Below, piece after piece: positions 7,927 through 16,297 of a DNA stretch of 32,828 nt. Within the stretch, counting starts at the first letter, position 1. The number at the start of each line of letters is the position of its first letter. The position numbers and the translations under genes are program-made. Location: contig CACZGM010000017.1 of assembly GCA_902780695.1 (NCBI GenBank), positions 1 to 32,828 of the forward strand, read 5' to 3'. The notes beneath the pieces are model-generated. The model was given only the letters and a program-made list of their open reading frames with translations, ran no database searches and was not told the origin of the DNA. The DNA is from an uncultured Ruminococcus sp. (GTDB taxonomy: Bacteria > Bacillota > Clostridia > Oscillospirales > Ruminococcaceae).

Positions 7927-8628
7927 ATGGAAAATATACTAAAAGCCGAACATATATCCCGTGAGTTCCCTATAGGAGACGGGAGCGTTGTTCATGCCCT
8001 TACCGATATAAATCTGGAAGTAAATGAGGGTGAGCTTGTCTGTCTCCGAGGAAGATCGGGTTCCGGCAAGACTACACTCATCAATATCCTCGGCGCTCTT
8101 GACCGCCAGAACAGCGGAAGCGTGATGTTCTGCGGGGAAGATATAGGTAAACTCAGCGATACCGCAAGAGATAAGCTGCGCAGAGAAAAGCTCGCTTTTG
8201 TGTTCCAGTCTGTCGCGCTCATTTCAACTATGACTGCGCTCGAAAATGTGGAATTCTCGCTGCGGCTTTCCGGACACCCGATAGCCGGAAGAACAAAACG
8301 CGCAAAGGAATGCCTTACCCGCGTCGGTCTCGGAAAGCGTATGGATCACCGTCCCGGAGAGCTTTCCGGCGGTGAGCAGCAGAGAGTGGCAATAGCACGG
8401 GCTGTGGCGAATAAGCCGAAGGTGATCTTTGCCGACGAGCCTACCGCGGCTCTTGACTCTACCACCGGAACCGCTGTGCTTGCGCTTTTCAGAGAGCTGG
8501 TAAGAGATGACGGGATAACGGTTGTAATGACGACGCATGACGAAGCAATGATGCAGCTTGCGGACGTTGTTTATTCTCTCGAAGACGGAGAGATCGTAAA
8601 CATAACAAGAAACGATATACCATTATAA
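7927..8628 (+). CDS. ABC transporter ATP-binding protein, LolD/MacB type
   Basis: The 233-residue protein is a stand-alone nucleotide-binding domain. It shows Walker A GRSGSGKT (42-49), a Q-loop Q94 in FVFQS, the signature LSGGEQQ (146-152), Walker B VIFADE (166-171) and switch His204. The ADEPTAALD segment and the VFQS Q-loop place it in the LolD/MacB/FtsE-like group, which normally powers FtsX-type permeases, rather than in the MalK group. No such permease is in the window. No clear ribosome site precedes the ATG, which is unusual compared with all neighbours. It ends 17 bases before a second ATPase, with which it should form a heterodimer or act as an alternative partner. Confidence 0.92.
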   Translation: MENILKAEHISREFPIGDGSVVHALTDINLEVNEGELVCLRGRSGSGKTTLINILGALDRQNSGSVMFCGEDIGKLSDTARDKLRREKLAFVFQSVALISTMTALENVEFSLRLSGHPIAGRTKRAKECLTRVGLGKRMDHRPGELSGGEQQRVAIARAVANKPKVIFADEPTAALDSTTGTAVLALFRELVRDDGITVVMTTHDEAMMQLADVVYSLEDGEIVNITRNDIPL

Positions 8629-8645
8629 TATATAAGGATAAATAT

Positions 8646-9587
8646 ATGCCGAAGACCATACTCCTCGCTCCTCCCGAAAATGTCATGGTGAGATGCGACA
8701 ATCTGGTCAAGATCTATAAGAGCAGAGATATTGAGGTAATGGCGCTTCAGGGTCTCGATCTTACGGTAGAGCGCGGCGAGCTTATGGGTATAGTCGGAGC
8801 CTCGGGTTCCGGAAAATCCACGCTGCTCAATATGCTCGGAGGTCTTGACAAGCCGTCTGCCGGAAGCCTTTTCGTTGACGGTAAGGATATGCTGAAGTTC
8901 ACTGAAAAGGATTTCATAGAATATAAAAGACATACCGTCGGGTTCGTGTGGCAGAACAATGCCCGCAACCTGATACCGTATCTTACCGCGCTGGAGAATG
9001 TCGAAATGCCGATGATGCTCAGCGGGTATGAGGGAAGGCGGAAACGCGCGGAGCACCTGCTGGATATGGTAGGGCTTTCGGCAAGAAAGAATTCGATGCT
9101 CGGGCAGATGTCCGGCGGTGAGCAGCAGAGAGTTGCTATCGCTATTGCGCTTGCAAACAACCCGAAGCTGCTGCTTGCGGACGAACCGACCGGTGCTGTC
9201 GATACAAAGACCGCGGGAAATGTACTCGATGTGTTCAAGCGGCTGAACAGGGAGACCGGCGTAACGGTGATAATCGTCACCCACGACGTGAACCTCGCAA
9301 AGTCGATAGACCGCGTAGTGGCAATACGCGACGGAAAGACGTCAAGTGAGCTTATCCGTAAAAAGCCGGTAATGACCGATATCTCCTTCGAGCAGCTGAG
9401 CGAGCTCCAGCAGGCGGAGATCAGGGCGATGCAGGAGGAAAATGACGGTCATGAAGAACTGGTGCTTCTCGATAAAGCGGGAAGACTTCAGATCCCGAAG
9501 GAATATCTGTCGGCTCTCGGCATAAACGGCGGAGATAAAGTCCGCGTTGAGCTCGACGGAGACAAGATCAGTATATATAAGCAGTGA
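8646..9587 (+). CDS. ABC ATPase of LolD/MacB type with C-terminal AbrB-like domain
   Basis: Residues 1-235 form an ABC ATPase with Walker A GASGSGKST (51-59), signature MSGGEQQ (155-161), Walker B LLLADE (175-180) and switch His213. A helical linker (about 240-268) leads to residues 270-313, which read like a SpoVT/AbrB swapped-hairpin domain: LDKAGRLQIPKEYL, then LGINGGDKVRVELDGDKISI. That domain usually dimerises and binds DNA (AbrB, MazE), so this is either a dimerisation tail or a regulator built into the transporter. It has a clear AAGGA ribosome site. No permease follows; the next gene is the large sugar-binding protein after a 228-base structured gap. Confidence 0.88.
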   Translation: MPKTILLAPPENVMVRCDNLVKIYKSRDIEVMALQGLDLTVERGELMGIVGASGSGKSTLLNMLGGLDKPSAGSLFVDGKDMLKFTEKDFIEYKRHTVGFVWQNNARNLIPYLTALENVEMPMMLSGYEGRRKRAEHLLDMVGLSARKNSMLGQMSGGEQQRVAIAIALANNPKLLLADEPTGAVDTKTAGNVLDVFKRLNRETGVTVIIVTHDVNLAKSIDRVVAIRDGKTSSELIRKKPVMTDISFEQLSELQQAEIRAMQEENDGHEELVLLDKAGRLQIPKEYLSALGINGGDKVRVELDGDKISIYKQ

Positions 9588-9815
9588 TTGCTTATTAATG
9601 CTAAATTTAAATCAATATACAGTCGGCTGACGGTATCACGGTTTAGAATTAGCAGAATAAAACAGTAAATATATAATAAAGATCGGTATTCCGGTCATAT
9701 TCTTCCTGTGAGCCGGGAGGAAAAGACCGGTTTTTGAGACAGTCGGGAAGCCGTGTCTCAGCCGGCTGTGCGGAGTTCCGCGGCAGCCGGACTTCAAGGA
9801 AAGGTGGAGCTTATT
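9588..9815 (+). promoter_or_regulatory. Structured leader of the glycan-uptake operon
   Basis: A possible promoter, TTAGCA (9649-9654) and TATAAT (9672-9677) with a 17-base gap, would start transcription near 9684. After it come three hairpins in a row: a terminator-like one (9691-9735), TGAGACA/TGTCTCA (9735-9741 with 9754-9760), and CCGGCTG/CAGCCGG (9762-9768 with 9784-9790) with an inner CGG/CCG pair. The ribosome site AAGGTGG (9801-9807) follows directly. No known riboswitch class was recognised. No small open frame with a ribosome site was seen. Confidence 0.5.
9691..9735 (+). terminator. Terminator-like hairpin between ATPase pair and sugar operon
   Basis: CCGGTC (9691-9696) pairs with GACCGG (9725-9730), with an inner TTCCT/AGGAA pair (9703-9707, 9718-9722), and TTTTT follows at 9731-9735. 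An overlapping upstream hairpin, GATCGG with CCGGTC (9681-9696), would use the same left arm and so compete with it. It either ends the ATPase transcript or attenuates the downstream operon. Confidence 0.6.
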
Positions 9816-12776
9816 TTGGGCAAAAAGAAAAGGATCACAGCGATACTTCTTACGGCCGCAATGGTTCTGGCTATGCAGAGTTTCCCTGCATACGCCGAAA
9901 ACGAGACCGCGGCGGACGCGGAAGAACAGAGCGAGATATCCACGATTACCAACATCATGAACACCGGTAACAGGGATAACGCTTACAGCGCTTATTACGA
10001 GAAGCATCACGAGGATAAATTCCCCGATGATGAGATCGTGATTGAGGCGAAGAACGCGGTCGCAGGTAAGGACAGCGGAGGAGAGGTGCCTCTGTATGAG
10101 ATCACCGACTATTCCGGTCAGGAAGACTGTCTTGTCTGGACAAACAACCGCGGACTGCTTACATACGATTTTGAGGTCACCAAACCGGGCAACTACTGCC
10201 TTGAGCTTTACTACTACACCATTTCCGGAGGAAGCACGACCGTAGATGTGGGCATTCTCATAGACGGCGAATATCCTTTCACCGCCTGCAACGATATCAC
10301 GCTCGACAGGTATTGGGAAGATGCTTCCGAGATAAAGAAGGACAGCAAGGACAACGAGCTCAAGCCTACACAGATCGAAAAGGATATGTGGGTAACTTAT
10401 CCGATAAAGGATAAAGAGGGTCTGTTCAACGATCCGTACTTCTTCAACCTTTCTGCCGGAACGCATACGATAACTCTTGAAGGTATCAGAACAAATATAG
10501 CCCTCAAATCCATTACCTTCAAAAATTATCATGACGCTCCCGATTATGTGGAGCCCGCTATGGGAGATATCGAAGCTACGCCCGCACTGAGCTCCGGCAA
10601 GAACGATATCGGCTCATCAACGATACTGATACAGGGTGAAAAACCATTATACAAGACAGCCTCCACTCTGTACGCTACATACGACAGAACTAACAGCTAC
10701 ACAAGCCCGTCCCACCCCACTAAGCAGAGATACAACACAGTCGGCGCCGAGACATGGAAAAAGGCTTCGCAGGCTATAACATGGAGCTTCACGGTTCCCT
10801 CCGACGGCTACTATAACCTTTCATTCAAGGCAAGACAGAACACGATGCGCGGCTTCTACTCCAACAGACGCATCTACATTGACGGTGTTGTACCGAACAA
10901 GGACATGGAGATAGTTTCCTTCCCTTATGATCCCAACTGGTATATCCAGAGGCTCAAGGATTCAAACGGCAAGGATATGTACCTGTTCCTCGAAGCCGGT
11001 GAGCATACCATTACAATGGAAGTTGTTCCCGGTGACATAGGCGAGATAATGAGAAGACTCGATGATCTCGTTTATACTCTCAACTACTACTACAGAAGAA
11101 TACTTATGATAACCGGTCCGTCTCCCGACGAGTATAACGATTACCTCGTTGACAGACAGATACCCGAACTTATCCCGACATTCAAAAACGCTATCGATAC
11201 TCTTTACAGAGAAAAGGCAAACATCGAAAAGCTCGGTCAGGGCTCGGAGGCTTCTTCGCTCCAGTCACTTGCGGTCATCCTCAAGAGATGCGTTGACAAG
11301 GTTGACGATATCCCGTCAATGGTCGGCACACTGAAGGATTACATCTCCGCGGTATCCGCGTGGATGAGAGACTACCGCGACCAGCCGCTTGAGATAGACT
11401 ACATCGAAGTTCTTACAATTCACGAAAAGACCGGTGTGGCAAGAGGAAACTTCTTTGAGGAATTCGCGTTCGGCTTCCAGGCATTTATCGGCTCCTTCTT
11501 TGAGGACTACACGATGCTTTCCGATACCAGCGAAAAGTCCCTCAACGTATGGGTATCCCTCGGACGTGACCAGGCAACTGTCGTAAAGGATCTCGTTGAT
11601 AACGACTTCAACCAGAACAACACAGGCGTTCAGGCGAGCATAAACCTCGTACAGGGCGCGATACTTGAAGCAACACTCGCGGGCAAGGGTCCCGATATAG
11701 CGCTCTTCCTCGGCGGCGACTTCCCGATACAGTGCGCGGCAAGAGGACTGCTTGTGAACATCAAGGAATTCAGAGATTACGAAGATGTCGTTTCCTCACG
11801 GTTCACTCCCACGATAGAAACACTTTACAGCTACAACGGCGGCGTTTACGGACTTCCCGTTTCGCAGACCTTCCCGATGATGTTCTACAGAACGGATATC
11901 CTCGAAGAGCTCAATGTAAAGAAAGTTCCCGAGACATGGGATCAGCTCATTGAAATAATCCCTGTTCTCCAGCGTTCGTACCTCACAGTCGGTCTTGTAC
12001 AGCCGACTTCCAACCTGTCAAGCTCGATATTCGAGTCCGGCGATACCTTCTCGATGCTGGTTCTCCAGACAGGCAACAATATGTACATCGACGACCTTTC
12101 AAAGACTACATTTGATCAGAAAGTGATCGTTGACGTGTTCAAGAAGTGGACCGATTTCTACACAATCTACGACTTTGAACAGACTTATGACCCCTTCACA
12201 CGTTTCAGAACAGGCGAAATGCCTATCATCATCAACAACTATCCGTTCTTCAACCAGCTTACGGTTTCCGCTCCGGAGATCAAGGGACTCTGGGATTTCA
12301 CACACGTTCCCGGAACTCCCGACGATACGGATATAAACGGCAACCCAATCGGACAGATACACTACAACGCGAACTCCAGCAGCGCCGGCGCGGTAATCTT
12401 CTCGAAGTGCGTCGATAAGAATGCGGCATGGGAATTCATCAAGTGGTTCACCTCCGACGACGTAATGATAAGCTACGGCAGAACGATCGAGGGTCAGATG
12501 GGTCAGATGGGACGTTTCGATACCGCGAACAAGAATGCGCTCGCAGCGCTTCCGTGGTCGAACGCGGAGTATGAAAAGATCTCCGACCAGATGAACCAGA
12601 CCGTCGAGATACCGATAATCCCTGCATCGTACGCAACCACCCGTCATGTCAAGAACTCGTTCAGAGCCGTTGTAAATGACGCATGGAATCCGAGATACGC
12701 TCTCTCGTCCTACAACAGAGATATCAACGCCGAGATCACGAGAAAGAATCAGGATCTTGCGCTGAACAACCAGTAA
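9816..12776 (+). CDS. Large extracellular solute-binding protein with N-terminal carbohydrate-binding-like modules
   Basis: The start is taken as the TTG at 9816, eight bases after AAGGTGG; it gives a clean signal peptide (KKKR, a hydrophobic stretch, then AYA before the cut near residue 27) and a 986-residue protein. Two beta-rich Tyr/Trp-containing segments (about 60-260 and 265-430) resemble carbohydrate-binding sandwich domains, each with a GTHTITLEG- or GEHTITMEV-type strand. A helical linker follows (about 430-570), then a family 1 binding-protein domain (about 575-960) of the maltose/oligosaccharide type (GKGPDIALFLGGDFP, YGLPVSQTFPMMFYRTD). There is no lipobox cysteine and no C-terminal membrane segment, so its retention at the cell is unexplained. 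It heads an operon with two CUT1 permease pairs. The ligand is probably an oligosaccharide. Confidence 0.88.
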   Translation: MGKKKRITAILLTAAMVLAMQSFPAYAENETAADAEEQSEISTITNIMNTGNRDNAYSAYYEKHHEDKFPDDEIVIEAKNAVAGKDSGGEVPLYEITDYSGQEDCLVWTNNRGLLTYDFEVTKPGNYCLELYYYTISGGSTTVDVGILIDGEYPFTACNDITLDRYWEDASEIKKDSKDNELKPTQIEKDMWVTYPIKDKEGLFNDPYFFNLSAGTHTITLEGIRTNIALKSITFKNYHDAPDYVEPAMGDIEATPALSSGKNDIGSSTILIQGEKPLYKTASTLYATYDRTNSYTSPSHPTKQRYNTVGAETWKKASQAITWSFTVPSDGYYNLSFKARQNTMRGFYSNRRIYIDGVVPNKDMEIVSFPYDPNWYIQRLKDSNGKDMYLFLEAGEHTITMEVVPGDIGEIMRRLDDLVYTLNYYYRRILMITGPSPDEYNDYLVDRQIPELIPTFKNAIDTLYREKANIEKLGQGSEASSLQSLAVILKRCVDKVDDIPSMVGTLKDYISAVSAWMRDYRDQPLEIDYIEVLTIHEKTGVARGNFFEEFAFGFQAFIGSFFEDYTMLSDTSEKSLNVWVSLGRDQATVVKDLVDNDFNQNNTGVQASINLVQGAILEATLAGKGPDIALFLGGDFPIQCAARGLLVNIKEFRDYEDVVSSRFTPTIETLYSYNGGVYGLPVSQTFPMMFYRTDILEELNVKKVPETWDQLIEIIPVLQRSYLTVGLVQPTSNLSSSIFESGDTFSMLVLQTGNNMYIDDLSKTTFDQKVIVDVFKKWTDFYTIYDFEQTYDPFTRFRTGEMPIIINNYPFFNQLTVSAPEIKGLWDFTHVPGTPDDTDINGNPIGQIHYNANSSSAGAVIFSKCVDKNAAWEFIKWFTSDDVMISYGRTIEGQMGQMGRFDTANKNALAALPWSNAEYEKISDQMNQTVEIPIIPASYATTRHVKNSFRAVVNDAWNPRYALSSYNRDINAEITRKNQDLALNNQ

Positions 12777-12796
12777 AGAATCGGGAGGAATTGGAA

Positions 12797-13732
12797 TTGG
12801 CAAAGCAAGATAAATCTCTGTATATCGAAGACAATAAGTTCCGATATACTCTCAGAGAAATGAAAAAGAACATAGGAGTTTACGGACTTATCGCTCCGTA
12901 CTTCCTGCTGTTCCTGGTATTTATGATAATACCTGTTTGTATCTCCCTCCCTATGGGCTTTACAAACTTCAACATGGCACAGTTCCCCCGTTGGGTGGGA
13001 CTCAGCAACTTCTACTCGCTGTTCCTCGAAGATGAGGTCTTCCTGAAAGCTATCGAGAACACTCTCGTCTTCGCGGTAGTTACAGGACCTATAAGCTACA
13101 TACTCTGCTTCATTCTCGCGTGGCTTATAAACGAGCTTCCCGGACCGCTGAAAACGGTATTCACATTCGTTTTCTACGCTCCGACTCTTGCGGGTAACAT
13201 CTACACCACATGGCAGCTCATCTTCTCCGGTGATACTTACGGTATCATGAACGCTTACCTCATCAACCTCGGTATCTCGAACGGCGCGATACAGTGGCTC
13301 ACCGACGCGAACTACATCATGGGCGTACTGATCGTGGTACAGCTCTGGATGGCGCTGGGCGCGGGCTTCCTCGCGATAAGAGCGGGTCTTCAGGGTATCC
13401 CGCGTGACCGTTACGAAGCAGGCGCTATTGAGGGAATCAAGAACAGAGGACAGGAGCTTATCTACGTTACTATCCCCGCTATGGGACCGCAGCTGATGTT
13501 CGCGGCAGTAATGCAGATCACATCGTCCTTCACGGCAGGCGATATCGGAAGAATGCTGACAGCGTTCCCGACTACCGACTACGCGGGTCATACGATAATG
13601 ACTCACGCCTTTGACTACGGTTCTATCAGATACGAAATGGGTTACTCCTCGGCAATATGCTTCGTCTTGTTCGCGGTCATGCTGATAGCGAACTGGGCGA
13701 TAAAGAAGCTGCTCGGCAAGTATCTCGATTAA
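12797..13732 (+). CDS. Sugar ABC transporter permease, MalF-type (pair 1)
   Basis: I place the start at the TTG at 12797, eight bases after GGGAGG, which gives 311 residues; frames further upstream overlap the binding-protein gene and lack a ribosome site. A short polar N-terminus is followed by about six membrane helices, beginning around residue 33 (YGLIAPYFLLFLVFM). The coupling loop carries the EAA-type motif YEAGAIEGIKNRG near 205, ending in IP, which docks on the transporter's ATPase. It belongs to the CUT1 carbohydrate-import family and should pair with the MalG-type gene 86 bases downstream. It begins 20 bases after the binding-protein stop. No ATPase gene of the matching MalK type is present. 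Confidence 0.9.
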   Translation: MAKQDKSLYIEDNKFRYTLREMKKNIGVYGLIAPYFLLFLVFMIIPVCISLPMGFTNFNMAQFPRWVGLSNFYSLFLEDEVFLKAIENTLVFAVVTGPISYILCFILAWLINELPGPLKTVFTFVFYAPTLAGNIYTTWQLIFSGDTYGIMNAYLINLGISNGAIQWLTDANYIMGVLIVVQLWMALGAGFLAIRAGLQGIPRDRYEAGAIEGIKNRGQELIYVTIPAMGPQLMFAAVMQITSSFTAGDIGRMLTAFPTTDYAGHTIMTHAFDYGSIRYEMGYSSAICFVLFAVMLIANWAIKKLLGKYLD

Positions 13733-13761
13733 ACGTAAAAAAGAAATGATATGATATCCGC

Positions 13762-13782
13762 TCCCCGCTACGCAGGCGGGGA
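13762..13782 (+). other. Intercistronic hairpin between the pair 1 permeases
   Basis: TCCCCGC (13762-13768) and GCGGGGA (13776-13782) pair perfectly around a 7-base loop in the only sizeable gap inside the operon. No T-tract follows, so it is probably an RNA-processing or stability element that could uncouple the expression of the two permeases. Confidence 0.5.
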
Positions 13783-13818
13783 AGCAATCCGAAATAATCA
13801 ACCGAAAGGACGGTAGTC

Positions 13819-14679
13819 ATGAGGGTTAAAAAATCCAGAAAAAAATATGGCGGAAGCCGCGGCGGCGACATAGCCATTTTTATACTGTTGGTACTGCTCG
13901 GACTGTTCATGCTGTTCCCGATCTATCTGTCGGCGATACAGTCTATAAAACCGAGCGAGGAGTTATTCCTGTTCCCGCCTAAACTGTACGCGATGGCACC
14001 TACAAATCAGAACTATGTCGATCTTATAAATACGGCATCGAATATGTGGGTACCTTTCAGCCGCTACATCTTCAACTCAGTATTTGTAGCGATCGTAGTT
14101 ACCATATCACAGCTCATATTCTCCTCTTCCGCTGCTTACGCGCTTGCAAAGGTGCAGTTCCCCGGAAGAAAGTTCCTTAACAAGATCATAGAAATCACGC
14201 TTCTTTTCACAAGTACGGTACTTTACATAATGCAGTACATCGTAATGGCAACAATAGGTATCATTGATACATATTTCGCTATCACGCTCCCGTACATCGC
14301 AACATCAATGGGTCTGTTCCTTATGAGACAGTTTATCGGTCAGCTGCCGGACGCTCTCATCGAAGCCGCTTACCTCGACGGTGCGGGTCAGATGAGGATC
14401 TGCTGGCAGATAGTAATGCCGAACGTTAAGCCCGCGTGGCTCACACTTATGATCTTCGCCTTCAACGGCGCATGGCAGATAAACGGTTACTCGTTCATCT
14501 ATAACGAAGCATTAAAACCTATCCCGACAGTCCTGCAGCAGATAAGCGCCTCGGGTATCGCGCGAGCCGGTGTCGCGGCAGCCGCGACGGTCGTGCTGAT
14601 GATACCGCCGATGCTGATATTCCTGCTGTGTCAGAGCTCGGTCGTTGAGACAATGGCGCAGAGCGGTCTTAAAGATTAA
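13819..14679 (+). CDS. Carbohydrate ABC transporter permease, MalG-type (pair 1)
   Basis: The 286-residue protein has about six membrane helices starting near residue 14 (DIAIFILLVLLGLFMLFP) and the conserved EAA coupling loop EAAYLDGAGQMRICWQ near 180, ending in MP. These are features of CUT1 MalG-type permeases, which form the translocation pore with a MalF-type partner. The N-terminus is short and basic. GAAAGGACGG precedes the ATG. It completes pair 1 with the gene just upstream and is followed after 19 bases by the NHL/TPR protein. The substrate cannot be read from the permease alone. Confidence 0.92.
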   Translation: MRVKKSRKKYGGSRGGDIAIFILLVLLGLFMLFPIYLSAIQSIKPSEELFLFPPKLYAMAPTNQNYVDLINTASNMWVPFSRYIFNSVFVAIVVTISQLIFSSSAAYALAKVQFPGRKFLNKIIEITLLFTSTVLYIMQYIVMATIGIIDTYFAITLPYIATSMGLFLMRQFIGQLPDALIEAAYLDGAGQMRICWQIVMPNVKPAWLTLMIFAFNGAWQINGYSFIYNEALKPIPTVLQQISASGIARAGVAAAATVVLMIPPMLIFLLCQSSVVETMAQSGLKD

Positions 14680-14698
14680 TCAAGAAAGGATGATTTTA

Positions 14699-16297
14699 AT
14701 GTCGTTAATGAAAAAGCTTGCAGCTTCGGTACTTGCCGCCGCTGTATCGCTTACCGCTCTGGCTGTGACGGCACATGCCGACGAGCCTTATACGGGTTAT
14801 AACTACGACTGGTGGGGCGACCCGATACCGTCACAGAACGGATTTGTCGTTGACAGAGTCGTTGACGGAAGCGACCTCGGACTCGACAAGCTGGATTACA
14901 GCGATCAGAGCAGCACCATGCAGGAGCAGTTAAAGAGCTTCTCGGAGCCTTCCGACATATTCATAGATCAGAAGACCGGAAAGTTCTACATAGTTGACAG
15001 CAAGAACAACAGACTTATAATAACCGACGAGAATTTCTCCCCGGAGAACACTCAGGTGGTTACCGAGCTCAAGTACGGCACGGTATTCCCGGAGAGCAGA
15101 AGTACCGTCAAAAACACAAAGTTCAAGGCTCCCGCGGGCGTATATGTAAGAACAAACACCGACGGATATACGCTTATATACGTTGCCGACTACGACAACA
15201 ACAGAGTCGTGGCGTTCAACGAGAACCTTGAGATCGATATGGAATATGTCCGTCCGTCCAGCGACGTTTATGACGCGAACGTGACATTCAACCCGAAGAA
15301 GGTCATAGTTGACAGCGCGTTCAACGTTTATGTAATAGTTCCTTCGATAACACAGGGTGCCGTTCAGTTCTCGGCGGACGGTCTGTTCAACGGATACTAC
15401 GGCGCTAACAGAGTTGAGGCTACCGCAGAGGTTATCGCGCAGCAGTTCTGGAAGCTCATATACACAAGAGATCAGATCATAGCGATGCGCCGTTCGGTCG
15501 CTATCTCGATAGCGAATATGGATATCGACGAAGAAGGCTTCATCTACACCGTTACAGAAAACAAGACAGCGGATACAGATATCCTCAAAAAGCTCAACCC
15601 CGCAGGTACGAACATATACATCAATCTCGGATATTCCGACTACACCTACGGTGATTACGCAACAAGATACTACAAGGGCAACAACTACGCTTCCGCAATA
15701 ACCGATGTCGATGTTGACACAATGGGCAATATCTACCTGCTCGACTTCGCAACGGGACGTGTGTTCCAGTACACCGACGAGTGCGACCTGCTCTTTATCT
15801 TCGGAACAAAGGGCTTCAAGAACTCGCAGGGTACACAGAAGGGAACATTCAGATCGGTTTCCGCAGTTGAATCCTACAACGGTAAGGTCTATGTCGTGGA
15901 TAACATCAAGAACAGCATTACCGTATTCAGACAGACAGAATTCGGTGCGATAGTGCAGCACGCTATACAGCTGTTCAATGAGGGTCTCTACGATGAGGCG
16001 AAGGAGCCGTGGGAGGAAGTCCTCAGAAGAGACGCAAACTACTGGCTCGCGTATATCGGTCTCGGAAACGCATACCTTAACCAGAACGACTACGCTACCG
16101 CGCTCGATTACTTCTACCGCACATCGAGAGCCGGCTACAACAGAGCGTTCAAGAGCTTCAGAATCGAGTTCATAAGAGCGAACTTCACATGGATGCTCAC
16201 GATAGTGCTCGTAGTAATACTCGGACTTATAATCTTAAGCTACGTCAGAAAGGCGCGCAGAAAGAAAAAAGCCGCTAACAAAGGAGGGTCACAATAA
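14699..16297 (+). CDS. Secreted NHL-repeat propeller protein with TPR segment and C-terminal membrane anchor
   Basis: Starting at the ATG at 14699, behind GAAAGGATG, the product is 532 residues. A signal peptide ends near AHA (about residue 24). Residues 55-420 contain repeated NHL/beta-propeller blades of the type SDIFIDQKTGKFYIVDSKNN and NRVVAFNENLEI. Residues 425-490 look like two TPR hairpins (AIQLFNEGLYDEAKEPWEEV, YIGLGNAYLNQNDYATALDYF). One membrane helix (about 500-518, TWMLTIVLVVILGLIIL) is followed by a Lys/Arg tail, which fits an outside propeller anchored in the membrane. It overlaps the YIP1 gene by one base, implying coupled translation. Its role is unknown; a scaffold or glycan sensor beside the transporters is a guess. 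Confidence 0.85.
   Translation: MSLMKKLAASVLAAAVSLTALAVTAHADEPYTGYNYDWWGDPIPSQNGFVVDRVVDGSDLGLDKLDYSDQSSTMQEQLKSFSEPSDIFIDQKTGKFYIVDSKNNRLIITDENFSPENTQVVTELKYGTVFPESRSTVKNTKFKAPAGVYVRTNTDGYTLIYVADYDNNRVVAFNENLEIDMEYVRPSSDVYDANVTFNPKKVIVDSAFNVYVIVPSITQGAVQFSADGLFNGYYGANRVEATAEVIAQQFWKLIYTRDQIIAMRRSVAISIANMDIDEEGFIYTVTENKTADTDILKKLNPAGTNIYINLGYSDYTYGDYATRYYKGNNYASAITDVDVDTMGNIYLLDFATGRVFQYTDECDLLFIFGTKGFKNSQGTQKGTFRSVSAVESYNGKVYVVDNIKNSITVFRQTEFGAIVQHAIQLFNEGLYDEAKEPWEEVLRRDANYWLAYIGLGNAYLNQNDYATALDYFYRTSRAGYNRAFKSFRIEFIRANFTWMLTIVLVVILGLIILSYVRKARRKKKAANKGGSQ

Noticed and set aside
7927-9587. ATPase pair as the normal MalK partner of the sugar permeases
   Set aside because: The motifs are of LolD/MacB type and there is no MalK-type regulatory C-terminal domain; kept only as a hypothesis.
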